DNA from: Desulfomonile tiedjei
Lineage (GTDB): Bacteria; Desulfobacterota; Desulfomonilia; Desulfomonilales; Desulfomonilaceae
Direction of reading: 5' to 3'
NCBI GenBank assembly: GCA_016218715.1
Contig: JACRDG010000101.1
Location: forward strand, 19,059 to 83,058
Length of the DNA: 64,000 nt
The notes under the pieces were generated by a model. That model was given only the letters and a program-made list of their open reading frames with translations. It did not search any database and had not been told where the DNA came from. This document shows, one piece after another, positions 1 to 8,541 of the stretch. The number at the start of each line of letters is the position of its first letter. Position 1 is the stretch's first letter. The translations under genes were made by a program, and so were the position numbers.

Positions 1-432
1 CGGGGATACTTACTCCAGGGCTTTGGACTGCTGACTCGCAACCGTTGGATCCTTGCCGGGATTGTCGGCATTCTGTTCATGTTGCCCCATCTGGGCAATC
101 CCGAGGTCGTCACGGGGTTTTGGCCCATGGCGGCCTACTACTTCGGCGTTGGGGTCTTCCTCACACTCGTGACCTTGAAGAGCAACAGCCTCGAACTCGC
201 TCTGGGCGTGCATGCCGCCACCTGCCTGTTCAACGCCGTCATCTGCAACTATGCGCATTCCGTGCTGGAGACCGAATCCATCTTCTTCACCACGGTGTTG
301 GAGCCGTATTCCAACCTGGTTACCTTTGTGGTCATAGCGGTCGTCTTCTATTGGGTGCTTCTCGTGCAGCCGAAGCCCGGAGTAACCGAGGATCCATCGG
401 GCTCCGGGGACCTGCCGACCGATCTGCTTTAG
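1..432 (+). CDS. CPBP-family intramembrane protease (CAAX protease-like), 5' end outside window
   Basis: The reading frame is open from base 1 and ends with TAG at 432, so only the last 143 residues are seen. The fragment begins RGYLLQGFG, which matches the conserved region after the EE motif of CPBP (Abi/CAAX-type) membrane metalloproteases. Hydrophobic segments follow, with a later motif LALGVHAATCLFN, which resembles the second histidine motif (H-x3-N/C-x-F-N) of the family. Family members are multi-pass membrane proteins that cleave peptides within or near the bilayer; the substrate cannot be guessed. The catalytic glutamates lie upstream of the window. No co-directional neighbour follows. 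Confidence 0.72.
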   Translation, partial: RGYLLQGFGLLTRNRWILAGIVGILFMLPHLGNPEVVTGFWPMAAYYFGVGVFLTLVTLKSNSLELALGVHAATCLFNAVICNYAHSVLETESIFFTTVLEPYSNLVTFVVIAVVFYWVLLVQPKPGVTEDPSGSGDLPTDLL

Positions 433-786
433 CCTTATACCAATTAGCGATTCAAAAGGTGGTACTGCGGGTGCGCGCTCCTGGAAGGTCTCCTCCGCTT
501 AGGACGGCACAGCCTGACTGCGCTCCGGAGACCTCCCAGGAGAAGCCCTTCGCGCCTTCTCGAACATTACCTGTTTAAAAGTGAATTGGTATTGGCACTC
601 CTTTTCGTGAATACGATCTCCCTTGTAGGCTCTGCTCTTGGCTGTTCAGTGGGGCCGGCATCCTGCCGGTCCATCAAGACAGGACAAGCAAGATGCCTGT
701 CCCACCAACACAGCCACTGATGCCGCGGTGGTTGACGGGGACCGTGTGCCACCGAACTCCGAGACCGTATTTGGGAATTGAAGTAA
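433..786. other. Intergenic stretch holding one dispersed-repeat copy
   Basis: Between two convergent genes. The left half (433-600) shows no recognisable gene or site. The right half is a copy of the dispersed repeat described at 607-740. Small ORFs here are repeat-derived and were not called. Confidence 0.6.
607..740 (+). repeat. Dispersed intergenic repeat family A, copy 1 (near full length)
   Basis: The copy contains the core GTGGGGCCGGCATCCTGCC, then a second arm with GATGCCTGTCCCACCAA, and ends with GCCGCGGTGGTTGAC. The same order of blocks is found at 17199-17336 and, without the last block, at 22541-22647. The two arms form nested short palindromes (GGCCGGCAT/ATGCC; GGCAGG/CCTGTCC). 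No transposase is associated. Such palindromic, repeat-derived intergenic elements often give spurious ORFs in Desulfobacterota genomes. Confidence 0.8.
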
Positions 787-1755
787 TCAGCGCCGCTGCC
801 AGTCGGCGTTCTCCACATACCAGCGATAAACTGCCGTGAGACCCTCTCGGAGCGGTATCGACGGTTTCCAGCCCAGCGAGGTGAGGAGCGTCGTATCGAG
901 GAGTTTGCGAGGGGTACCGTCCGGCATCTCGGGATTGAAGCGGATCTCGCCCTCGTACCCCGCGATATCTTTGATGAGCAGAGCGAGGTCTCTGACAGAA
1001 ATGTCGCTTCCGTATCCAATGTTGACCAGCTTTGCAGTCTCCTCCCGTTCCATGAGGAAGAGACACGCGTCGGTCATGTCGTCCACATGGAGGAATTCCC
1101 GGAGAGGGGTGCCAGTCCCCCACACTTCCACGAACTCTGCGCCGGATACTTTTGCCTCGTGGGTCTTGCGGATCAGGGCGGCCACCACATGGGAGGTCTG
1201 CAAATCGAAGTTGTCATTGGGGCCGTAAAGGTTGGTCGGCATCACGCATAGGAAGTCGGTACCATACTGGCGGTTGTACGATCGAGCCATGACGATGGCG
1301 GCAATCTTGGCCACAGCGTACGGCTCGTTGGTGGGTTCGAGCTCTCCGGACAGGAGGTACTCTTCTCTGAGAGGCTGCGGAGCGAATTTGGGATAGATGC
1401 ACGAACTGCCGAGCAACAGGAGCTTCTTTACCCGTGATTGGTGCGACGCGTGGATAACGTTGCTCTGGATCATGAGGTTGTCGTAAATGAATTCGGCAGG
1501 ATACGTCTTGTTGGCGTAAATCCCGCCGACCTTGGCGGCTGCAAGGAAAACCCAGTCGGGCTTGAGGTCCTCGATCAATTCGTGAGTGGCTTTCTGGTCG
1601 CGAAGATCCACGCGGACGGCTGGCTGAACCAGCGTGTACCCGGCTCCCTGCAGTCTGCGACCGAGTGCGGATCCGACCATTCCACGTGCGCCGGCCACGT
1701 AGACCCGTATGCCTTTCGGCTCGTTGGAGTGGTATCGAGACCAGCCGTTTGGCAT
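787..1755 (-). CDS. fcl: GDP-L-fucose synthase (NAD-dependent epimerase/dehydratase family)
   Basis: 322 residues, close to the usual 310-325 of GDP-L-fucose synthase. It converts GDP-4-keto-6-deoxymannose to GDP-L-fucose with NADPH in the cytoplasm, for surface polysaccharide synthesis. Visible features are the Rossmann motif GARGMVGSA, AAKVGGIYAN, the serine region GSSCIYP, and the catalytic Y-x3-K as YAVAK. The C-terminal EFLHVDDM and KLLDTTLL are typical of this enzyme rather than of general epimerases. The start at 1755 is chosen because GGAAG lies at the right distance; a longer open frame up to 1971 has no family similarity. GDP-mannose dehydratase (gmd), its usual partner, is not adjacent. 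Confidence 0.93.
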   Translation of the reverse strand: MPNGWSRYHSNEPKGIRVYVAGARGMVGSALGRRLQGAGYTLVQPAVRVDLRDQKATHELIEDLKPDWVFLAAAKVGGIYANKTYPAEFIYDNLMIQSNVIHASHQSRVKKLLLLGSSCIYPKFAPQPLREEYLLSGELEPTNEPYAVAKIAAIVMARSYNRQYGTDFLCVMPTNLYGPNDNFDLQTSHVVAALIRKTHEAKVSGAEFVEVWGTGTPLREFLHVDDMTDACLFLMEREETAKLVNIGYGSDISVRDLALLIKDIAGYEGEIRFNPEMPDGTPRKLLDTTLLTSLGWKPSIPLREGLTAVYRWYVENADWQRR

Positions 1756-1829
1756 GGTACTTCCTTTCTCTGCTCTCTTACTGCGCTGACGGCAAGACTC
1801 CGGCGTTCGGCAGCCCCGCGCGGCCATAC

Positions 1830-2453
1830 TCAGGCCATCGGAACCAGACTCAGCAGTGCGAGGATCCCGAATGCGAAGATCACGCTCCCTACCACAATGT
1901 TTGAGATTCGCAACTGCTTCTCGTCGAGTATCACGCGAAAACGGCTCACCGCATACGTAAGACCGAGCCACCAGAGGGCCGAACCGCTGAAAACTCCTCC
2001 GATAAGCGCCAGCAGCGCAGTGTAATCTCCCGCACTTCCCTGGAGCCCCAGGGCAGCGAAGACCGCCGCAAACATGAGGACCGTCAGAGGGTTCGTAAGC
2101 GTCAAGAAGAACGTGGAGACGTAGTATCCCACCAGTCCTGAACCGTTATTCGCCTCTTCACGCAGGTCCGGTTTCGCGAAGAACCGCCTCAATCCCAGGC
2201 AGATCAGAAGGAGTCCGCCGACCAGCCGAAGCAGGACCTGATGACCGATCAGATAGTCGGAGACGTACGCAACTCCCAATCCCGCGAGGATTCCGTACAT
2301 TCCGTCGGCGGTTGCAGCTCCCAGGCCGGACACCAAGCCGGCCACCCGTCCGCGAGCCAGCGTCCGGCTGATGCACAACAGCCCGACCGGCCCCACCGGC
2401 GCCGCAATAGATAGGCCGATAATAATTCCTTTTGGAAAAAGCATTGAATCCAT
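1830..2453 (-). CDS. LysE/RhtB-type amino-acid exporter
   Basis: 207 residues with about six hydrophobic segments. The N-terminus contains IAAPVGPVGLLCISRTL, the signature of the LysE/RhtB translocator family (a G-P-x3 motif in the first helix). TNPLTVLMFAAVFAALG in the middle matches the second conserved block. Family members export lysine, threonine, homoserine or similar compounds across the inner membrane; the substrate cannot be set from sequence. It lies upstream of the GDP-fucose synthase on the same strand, 74 bp away, with no evident functional link. Confidence 0.88.
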   Translation of the reverse strand: MDSMLFPKGIIIGLSIAAPVGPVGLLCISRTLARGRVAGLVSGLGAATADGMYGILAGLGVAYVSDYLIGHQVLLRLVGGLLLICLGLRRFFAKPDLREEANNGSGLVGYYVSTFFLTLTNPLTVLMFAAVFAALGLQGSAGDYTALLALIGGVFSGSALWWLGLTYAVSRFRVILDEKQLRISNIVVGSVIFAFGILALLSLVPMA

Positions 2454-2640
2454 ACGGCAGCCTGTCCCTCAACTGGACCGATTATACAGGCCTACCGATC
2501 AATTATCCAGTGTTTCTAGGGGCGAATCGACGTGTCGCGCAGAGGGAGTAGGTGTTGGAACATGCTGCGAAATCTGGTACCTTAAAAGAAAGCTTCCGAT
2601 ATTGTGGGCTCTCGGGATCTTCGGCAAGGGGGTGTCAGTC

Positions 2641-2817
2641 ATGGAACGTGCGGAATTGTTGAAGAAACTCTCCGATGCACGGTTCGAGCATTTTCAGGCA
2701 CTGGGGTTGCCTCCCTTCAAGTGCCAACAACTGGTGGCCGACCGGTTGGGTGCCTGGAAAAAGATGACCACCGAAGAACTCCAGGAGTTGCTGGAGCGTG
2801 GCGAGGAATCTTATTGA
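2641..2817 (+). CDS. Small hypothetical protein, 58 aa
   Basis: A short charged and helical protein starting MERAELLKKLSDARFEHF and ending in a Glu-rich helix (ELQELLERGEESY). The start at 2641 follows AAGGGGG at a usable distance; the longer frame from 2371 reads back into the LysE-type gene on the other strand and is unlikely. No transmembrane segment, and a single cysteine. I do not recognise the family. Codon composition resembles the flanking genes. It stands alone between divergent and convergent neighbours. It is a plausible real gene, but only conservation could prove it. Confidence 0.5.
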   Translation: MERAELLKKLSDARFEHFQALGLPPFKCQQLVADRLGAWKKMTTEELQELLERGEESY

Positions 2818-2844
2818 CCCGCACGGCGCATCCCTGACTCGGTA

Positions 2845-3333
2845 TCAGGTCAGGCAGGTCTTTTCTCGGTGCCTCTCCTGGAGCCTCAGTTCACGTCGCA
2901 ACTGGGCCTCGCACTGACGGCGGTGGTCCTCTTCGGTCTCGACGATCAGAGGCGGCACCGGAACAGGACGCCCCCTTTCATCCAAGGCCACGAAGGTCAG
3001 GTACGCGGACGCGGTGTGCCGGACCTCGCCGGTCAGGAGGTTTTCCGCCTCGACCCGTACTCCGACTTCCATGGAAGTCGTCCCCACCATGTTGAGGTTT
3101 GCCTTCAGGATCAGCAGATTCCCTACAAGAACAGGGTGGTGGAACGCCAGCCGGTCTATGGATGCGGTAACTGAATTCCGCCGCGTGTGACGATGCGCCA
3201 CCACGCCGGCAGCGGTGTCGATGTATTTCATGATGACGCCGCCATGAACGTTACCCCACGGGTTGGCGTCTTCAGGGTTCATTTGCACGGCCATGGTGAT
3301 GCGGGTCTCACTGGAACGCTTTCCTTCCGTCAT
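2845..3333 (-). CDS. Acyl-CoA thioesterase, hotdog fold (YciA/BACH-like)
   Basis: 162 residues. The motif NPWGNVHGGVIMKYIDTAAG is the hotdog-fold thioesterase signature (G-x-V/M-H-G-G-x3-x-x-D) of the cytosolic acyl-CoA hydrolase group. SIDRLAFHHPVLVGNLL and SAYLTFVALDERGRPVPVP are the other conserved blocks. It hydrolyses acyl-CoA to free acid and CoA, probably on short or medium chains, but the specificity is not visible. The C-terminus is charged and helical. The gene stands alone. Confidence 0.9.
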   Translation of the reverse strand: MTEGKRSSETRITMAVQMNPEDANPWGNVHGGVIMKYIDTAAGVVAHRHTRRNSVTASIDRLAFHHPVLVGNLLILKANLNMVGTTSMEVGVRVEAENLLTGEVRHTASAYLTFVALDERGRPVPVPPLIVETEEDHRRQCEAQLRRELRLQERHREKTCLT

Positions 3334-3409
3334 TCCTCACCTCGTGACAATGTCTGGACCCCTGGATGCATAGGCTTCCTGTGCATCCACGCGGAGTTTG
3401 GAGAGATTT

Positions 3410-5446
3410 CTACTGTGGGGCGCCTTTCTTGGCTTCCATCAGGTCCGGCACTGCGTCCAGCACCTGCCCCATAATGGATATGAACTTCAGGGACACTCTT
3501 TCGGAATCCACGGTAAACAACGCATATCCCGATTCGAGCGAGTATGCCGCAGGCGGCCATGGAGGCTTCGGGCACGGGGAATACGGCGCTCCGGCCGTTC
3601 CCACGATAAGGTGCCACGTCGGGTGAACGAATTCGGGGTCCGGCGAACGGGTGTCCAGGACCCCATCCCCGTTGACGTCGTCCTTCGGATAGACCCCAAC
3701 CGGCGTGCGGTCCGTAATAAGCGTCCGGTGATAAAGGTGCTCGTGCGCCGTCAGGACCGCCGCGACCTTGGTGGAACGAGAAATCGCCCTCCAGAGTCGA
3801 TTGCGAACTTCGACGATCCCGAGTTTATCCGCTTCCATTACGCCATTTCGATAGGTGTAGGCCCTTGTCTTGTTGTCCTCATCACTATTTCCATAGTCTT
3901 TCACGTGCCCCTCGCACGGGAAGACAGGCTGATGGCCGAAGAGCACCACGCAGCGGACCGTTGGATTGAAATCGGCCTCCCGGAGGGCATTCTCGATCCA
4001 GGCAAGCTGATCCGCCATGATATACCCTCTCGGCGAGCCCCCGTAGGTCGGCACATCCTTCGGGTTGGTGGACCAGTAATCGTTGTTGAACGCGACGACC
4101 AGCAGAGGGCCAAACTGAAATTTGTACACATTCCCGTTGTAAGGCGGACGCCGCGGGTCGGAAAGCTTTGGTCCGTTCCCTGGGTTAAAGAACTCGCTGG
4201 CGAAGACCGCTTCTGCGCTGTCGGTCGGGTAGGGCCACTTGTCCAAAGAGAGGCCATATCGGGAGCCGTCTCTATAGGAGTTGATCAGACTGTCATGGTT
4301 CCCCATGCCTGGATAGACGGGTCTGCTCCTCCAGAATCCTGCCACGGCCTGTTTCCATCCCTTGAGCTGCAAAATAAAGTCTGCTTTATCAGGGGTATAG
4401 CCGTTAGCCAGGTCGCCGGCGAAGAGCAGGAAATCCGCGCCCCGGCGAAAAGCGTCGAGAGCGATGCGGCTCATGGTGCTGAGATTGACTCCCATATACG
4501 ACTCCTCGCCTCGCTGAATATCTTGGCGGCTATCTCCGGTGAACGCGAACGTCACCGACCCCTTTCCGGGAGGGGGAGCGGCCTGAAAAGAGTAGACACC
4601 TGACGTGCATTTCTCATCCCCCTGCGCCTCGCACTGCACCTGGTACAGGTAACGAGCGCCGGGTTGTAGACCGGTGACGGCCACTTGGTGCCGGGTGACC
4701 GCACCGGCGTCGGCGTACGATCGCGGCGGCTCGGCGCGATATTCCGTTTTGCCCGGTTTGGCGAGATCGCCGGTGCCGCCGATACGACACACGGTGACCG
4801 TCCCCTTGCACGGCTGATCCGTCTCCCATGCGATCGCAAGGGACTCCGGATTGTCGCTGGTCTTCATCGTCACGAACGGGCCTTCCACGATGGTGAGATT
4901 CTTGACGAACCGGCCGTTCTCTCTCCGGAAGCTGACCAGGCCGTCGTACAGGCCGAGAGATCCCGCACCGGAAGAAGGGCGTTCCGAGAGTCGGAGGTCC
5001 AACCGGTAGGCGATGGTCGGAGTCGGAGATCGGAAGGGCTCGGGCACCGTTGTAGGGTAGCTCTCGTCCGAGAGCAGAGCCGCAATGGGGAGCGTGCCTC
5101 TGCCCGCGTCGAGGCGGCTTTGCCTATGAAACCGTGAATAGTCGTAGTCTGCTTTGCCCAATGCAAACGGGTAGAGGCCCGTGTAGATCGTCCCTTGAAG
5201 CTTGGCATCTTGGAGGTCAATGACAAGCCCGCGATTCTCGGCATCGGGGCCGACGATGGTATGCACCTGTTCGAAGGTCACCCGGTTCCTGGGCATGGCC
5301 GGTCCGGCCGGCAAATCAGGCACTCTGATGGGGAGGTCCTGCAGGAAGGGTGCCTCGGCAGTACCTTGTCCCGCCCAGACCAGCGCGAGACACGCCACAA
5401 TGATTCCCAGGCTCTGGATGCGCAGATGACGATGTAAGTTCTGCAT
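3410..5446 (-). CDS. Secreted metallophosphatase with fibronectin-like domain (purple acid phosphatase-like)
   Basis: 678 residues. The N-terminus has a basic start, a hydrophobic core (LGIIVACLALVWAG) and a likely cleavage site after GTAEA, so export is expected. After an extra N-terminal region of about 160 residues, a fibronectin-III-like segment (about 175-270; VAVTGLQPGARYLYQVQCE) precedes a calcineurin-like metallophosphoesterase core. Metal motifs in order are FTGDSRQD, FAGDLANGY, GNHDS, FGHQPVF and TAHEHLYHR (in place of G-H-x-H). This is the layout of purple acid phosphatase-like proteins. The start at 5446 has GGAGG upstream, and the longer frame to 5671 is repeat-derived. The substrate is unknown. 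Confidence 0.85.
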   Translation of the reverse strand: MQNLHRHLRIQSLGIIVACLALVWAGQGTAEAPFLQDLPIRVPDLPAGPAMPRNRVTFEQVHTIVGPDAENRGLVIDLQDAKLQGTIYTGLYPFALGKADYDYSRFHRQSRLDAGRGTLPIAALLSDESYPTTVPEPFRSPTPTIAYRLDLRLSERPSSGAGSLGLYDGLVSFRRENGRFVKNLTIVEGPFVTMKTSDNPESLAIAWETDQPCKGTVTVCRIGGTGDLAKPGKTEYRAEPPRSYADAGAVTRHQVAVTGLQPGARYLYQVQCEAQGDEKCTSGVYSFQAAPPPGKGSVTFAFTGDSRQDIQRGEESYMGVNLSTMSRIALDAFRRGADFLLFAGDLANGYTPDKADFILQLKGWKQAVAGFWRSRPVYPGMGNHDSLINSYRDGSRYGLSLDKWPYPTDSAEAVFASEFFNPGNGPKLSDPRRPPYNGNVYKFQFGPLLVVAFNNDYWSTNPKDVPTYGGSPRGYIMADQLAWIENALREADFNPTVRCVVLFGHQPVFPCEGHVKDYGNSDEDNKTRAYTYRNGVMEADKLGIVEVRNRLWRAISRSTKVAAVLTAHEHLYHRTLITDRTPVGVYPKDDVNGDGVLDTRSPDPEFVHPTWHLIVGTAGAPYSPCPKPPWPPAAYSLESGYALFTVDSERVSLKFISIMGQVLDAVPDLMEAKKGAPQ

Positions 5447-5500
5447 GTCCCCGAACCTCCGTTCTGTTCTTGCAAGGCGAAAGAAGTTCAGCGCTCGGCT

Positions 5501-5590
5501 TGCCACATATGGTGTCTTTCCCGGGGTCCCTCTGCTGTGTCGTTCAGTGGGGCCGGCATCTTGCCGGTTACTCTCCCGGCGACACTCCCC
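5501..5590 (+). repeat. Dispersed repeat family A, copy 2 (left part)
   Basis: Contains GGGGTCCCTCTGCTG followed by the core CAGTGGGGCCGGCATCTTGC, as in the full copies at 607-740 and 17199-17336. The right arm (GACGCCTGTCCCACC) is missing or decayed. Confidence 0.75.
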
Positions 5591-5640
5591 TTCCTCGGCA
5601 GTATTGCGGTGGCCGAATCCAGGCGGTTGCATGGGCTCCG

Positions 5641-5690
5641 CTGCCGGCTTGCCCAGCAGTGCTTCTGCCAAGACACTGCTGGACTACGAA
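5641..5690. repeat. CACTGCTGG palindromic repeat, copy 1
   Basis: GCCCAGCAGTG and CACTGCTGGAC form an inverted pair around a short loop. A related, longer arrangement occurs at 55938-56015 next to another family A fragment, so the two repeat types tend to lie together. Confidence 0.55.
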
Positions 5691-6145
5691 TCTGCGAAGG
5701 GTAGAACGAACAGGCGACCGCATTTATGCATCAGAATTCATATCATCGGGTCCGCGTGGGGTCAACCATGGTGGAGGGCCGCGAGAATTGCGGGGCAACC
5801 GACCCATCTCTACCAATCCAGTCAAGGCTTGCTAGCCGGCCGCCGGCGATCCATCGTCGGAACGGAAGATAATGCTTGACTCGGACCCAGGGGAAGTATA
5901 ATGCTGAAAAGGACTTGATTCTGAGCCCTTCGTTTGACCGCCCTGGTCAGTTTGGGGGAAGGGGCAGGTACAGCAAAGATTCCGTGACCGAGACCGACGG
6001 CTTCGCCGACACTCAGGGTCAAGAATGCACCCATGAGCCCAAGGGTTGTTTCCGAGCACTCCTGGCAAGACGTTGAAGCGTTTGCGCGGCCAAAGACCCT
6101 GCGCAAACTGAACGATAACCAGAGTGAGGAGAAAGGGGCCGGACC

Positions 6146-7834
6146 ATGAACGCAATCGTTGTGTTGATCGTGGGTTTTGTGGTGGCTTACGTGGGTTACC
6201 GCTTCTACGCCGGATACGTGGATGCCAAGATTATCAAGGCAGACCCTAACCGAGCGACTCCTGCCAAAATGTACATGGATGGCGTCGAGTTCATGCCGAC
6301 CAGCAAGAACATCCTGTACGGTTACCAATTCAAATCCATCGCGGGAGCGGGGCCGATTATCGGACCGATTATCGCCATCCAGTGGGGATGGCTCCCGGCT
6401 GTGCTCTGGATACTCCTGGGCACACTGTTCATCGGCTGGGTGCATGATTACGCGAGCATGATGATCGCCATGAGGCACGAAGGAGCCTCGTTCGGCGGCC
6501 TGAGCCACAAACTGATTTCGCCCCGGGCCCGCATCATTCTTCTTTCATTCATCTATTTCTATCTGCTCCTCATAGCCGGGGCCTTTGGCGCTGTGGTGGT
6601 GAACACCGCGATCGGCCTGAAGGCATCGCCCATGGCCTGGCTTTTGCTGACGATCGCCGGCGTTTTGGCGGGTCAGATGATCTATCGCTGGAAGAAAGAT
6701 ATTATTCTCACTACCGTAGTCTGTGTGGTGATTGCCTTATTCGGGATTTTCTTGGGGACCAAGCTGCCGTCGGACGCAATTTTGGGCAAGGAGATCGCCA
6801 ACAGCAGGTGGGTTTGGGCGATCTGTGCGTTTGTTTTCTGCTATTTCGCCTCGGTGCTGCCGATCTGGCGTTTTGCCCTCCCGATCAACTACGTGGCATC
6901 GTACGTCGTCTTCTTGGGACTTTTCTTCGGCATCATCGGCATATTCGTCTTGCACCCGGACTTCACCCTGCCGGCTGTCACGAGTTTCTCGATTCCCATC
7001 GGTCCGATGTGGCCCATCATGTTCGTGACGATCGCCTGCGGGGCTATCTCCGGATGGCACAGTATTGTATCAAGCTCGGGGACCGCTCGACAGCTCGAGA
7101 ATGAACTGGATGCCCGGCCGGTGGGCGCTGGCGTGATGTTCGTGGAGATGCTCTTGGCTCTTTTCGCGCTCATTATCGCTGGAACGATATTCACCTCCTC
7201 GGCCGATTACGCCGCAGCGATCAAGCTGGGCCCTGCCGGCGTTTTTGCCGCGGGCGTGGGCAAGTTCCTCAACGCACTGGGCCTTCCCCTGGAAGTGGCC
7301 AAGTCGTACGGCAGCGTCATGATGATTTTCCTTGCCATCACCATTATGCAACTGGTGATCCGTTTCATGAGGGTGGCGACATCGGAATTGCTGAGCGACG
7401 TAAGCCCGGTCTTCAGAAACGTGCACGTGGGGACCCTCGTGGCCAGTATCTTGGGCGTAATTCTGGTCATGACGGGCTGGTGGCAGTATCTGTGGGTGCT
7501 CTTTGGCGGCGCGAACCAGTTGATGGCGTCGCTGGCGCTCCTCCTCATCTCAGCATGGCTCGTGTCCGAAGGCAAGTCAGCGGCGTGGGCTTTCTATCCG
7601 ATGATATTCATGTTCGTGACCACGATCGCAGCGCTCCTGTACACCGCGTACAATTTGCTCGTGGTGAAGGTCCTGGGAGGCGCGGTGAAAGGTGAGGCTC
7701 TCATCGGGAACACCCTGATGGGGCTTGTGGCCCTGTTCCTGGTCTGTGCCGCTCTGGTGCTCGCCTGGGAAGGGTTTAAGGCGTTCCAGCGCTTCAAGGC
7801 TGTGAGAGCGGAGGCGGCGCCTTCAAAGGCCTAA
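6146..7834 (+). CDS. cstA: Carbon starvation protein CstA family, peptide/pyruvate-type transporter
   Basis: 562 residues with about 15 hydrophobic segments. The N-terminal half carries the CstA core (YGYQFKSIAGAGPIIGPIIA, WVHDYASMMIAMRHEG), which is highly conserved. A C-terminal hydrophobic part follows (LFGGANQLMASLALLLISAW). It is shorter than the roughly 700-residue enterobacterial CstA, as is usual in anaerobes. CstA-family inner-membrane proteins take up peptides or, for the BtsT/CstA group, pyruvate. The start ATG at 6146 follows GAGGAGAAAGGGG closely. No two-component regulator lies nearby, so induction by starvation is not shown. Confidence 0.93.
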   Translation: MNAIVVLIVGFVVAYVGYRFYAGYVDAKIIKADPNRATPAKMYMDGVEFMPTSKNILYGYQFKSIAGAGPIIGPIIAIQWGWLPAVLWILLGTLFIGWVHDYASMMIAMRHEGASFGGLSHKLISPRARIILLSFIYFYLLLIAGAFGAVVVNTAIGLKASPMAWLLLTIAGVLAGQMIYRWKKDIILTTVVCVVIALFGIFLGTKLPSDAILGKEIANSRWVWAICAFVFCYFASVLPIWRFALPINYVASYVVFLGLFFGIIGIFVLHPDFTLPAVTSFSIPIGPMWPIMFVTIACGAISGWHSIVSSSGTARQLENELDARPVGAGVMFVEMLLALFALIIAGTIFTSSADYAAAIKLGPAGVFAAGVGKFLNALGLPLEVAKSYGSVMMIFLAITIMQLVIRFMRVATSELLSDVSPVFRNVHVGTLVASILGVILVMTGWWQYLWVLFGGANQLMASLALLLISAWLVSEGKSAAWAFYPMIFMFVTTIAALLYTAYNLLVVKVLGGAVKGEALIGNTLMGLVALFLVCAALVLAWEGFKAFQRFKAVRAEAAPSKA

Positions 7835-8145
7835 GGTCGAGCAACCGCGGCCTTGAAACCGTGGTCTTGCCTGGAGTATGCCCCGGGGTGGGTCTCGTAT
7901 CCGCCCCGGATAGCTGATCGAACCTCTCTCCATGCTCGTCGCCATTGCGGACATGTTGGGGGTTCGGATCGTTCTAACATCTTCCGCGTTGAGACTTCTC
8001 CCAATTGAGCTTGTCGTACTGCGCGGACGGAAGCATTATTTGATGTAAGAGAAGGACCCGACAGACGAGGCCGATTTTGGGCGGCGAGGGATTTCTTCCC
8101 TCAGACGACTATACTGCCTAAACGATGGCCCAAGGAGTGAGATCT
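7835..8145. other. Intergenic region before the ArsA-like operon
   Basis: About 310 bp. GC-rich hairpins occur just after the carbon starvation gene (CCCCGG/CCGGGG around 7880-7910) with no U-tract, so they are not a clear terminator. A possible promoter is listed at 8011-8039. No gene seen. Confidence 0.4.
8011..8039 (+). promoter_or_regulatory. Possible sigma-70-type promoter for the ArsA-like operon
   Basis: TTGTCG, a 17-base spacer, then CATTAT. It lies about 110 bp before the first gene of the group. Both hexamers are imperfect. Confidence 0.3.
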
Positions 8146-8418
8146 ATGTCAGAAGAGAAACAGAGCAAGGGAGGTTTCTTCCGAGCGGTCAAGGAATTCG
8201 TATATGGGGTCGCGGCCCACGATTCGGCCCGATTTGCCATGAAATCCAGGGCGAGCATGGAGCACCTCTTTATTCTGATCACCATGGGAGACATGCTCGG
8301 CGTGCCGATTCTTCCTCCGTACTACTCGTTGCGACTGCTCCCCTACGCGGTTCCTCAAATTGCGACCTGGAAGCGCAGGATGCTCAGAGAGAAGGATTTG
8401 ACGGACGGACTGGCGTAG
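8146..8418 (+). CDS. Small hypothetical protein upstream of ArsA-like ATPases, 90 aa
   Basis: Starts MSEEKQSKGGFFRAVKEF and holds a short hydrophobic stretch (MEHLFILITMGDMLGVPILPPYYSLRLLPYAVP), possibly one membrane-dipping or transmembrane helix, followed by a basic tail. The ATG at 8146 has AAGGAGTGA upstream; an in-frame ATG at 8125 has no such site. It precedes two ArsA/Get3-like ATPase genes on the same strand with a 123-bp gap, so it is likely their partner, perhaps the membrane-associated element or a client. I do not recognise the family. Confidence 0.65.
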   Translation: MSEEKQSKGGFFRAVKEFVYGVAAHDSARFAMKSRASMEHLFILITMGDMLGVPILPPYYSLRLLPYAVPQIATWKRRMLREKDLTDGLA

Positions 8419-8429
8419 CGGATAGAACC

Positions 8430-8458
8430 TGGAAACGCGTTTCTGCGGCGGGTTTCCA
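8430..8458 (+). other. Short hairpin between small protein and first ATPase gene
   Basis: TGGAAAC (8430-8436) and GTTTCCA (8452-8458) form a perfect 7-bp stem. There is no U-tract, so it is not a classical terminator. It could affect mRNA processing or the ratio of the operon products. Confidence 0.35.
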
Positions 8459-8541
8459 ACGGGGCTCCGTGGGCTGGCGCTCGGGTTCGCGCGTCGAACA
8501 ACGTACCTCCAAAGCCTTAACTCCGGAAAGGGCTGATACTC

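Larger units (their letters stand above)
5447..6145. other. Long intergenic region with repeat fragments, no gene seen
   Basis: About 700 bp between divergent genes. It holds a copy of repeat family A (5501-5590) and a short CACTGCTGG palindrome repeat (5641-5690). The rest, 5700-6130, shows no convincing ORF: the only long frame is antisense into the carbon starvation gene. The promoter of the downstream gene must lie in 5900-6120, but no clear consensus hexamers were seen. Confidence 0.5.

Noticed and set aside
3398..4603. A 401-codon open frame on the plus strand across the metallophosphatase
   Set aside because: Composition is that of an antisense shadow, and the metallophosphatase motifs on the minus strand are unambiguous.
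5822..6508. A 228-codon open frame on the minus strand upstream of and into cstA
   Set aside because: It overlaps the start of the certain carbon starvation gene and has no similarity or ribosome site.
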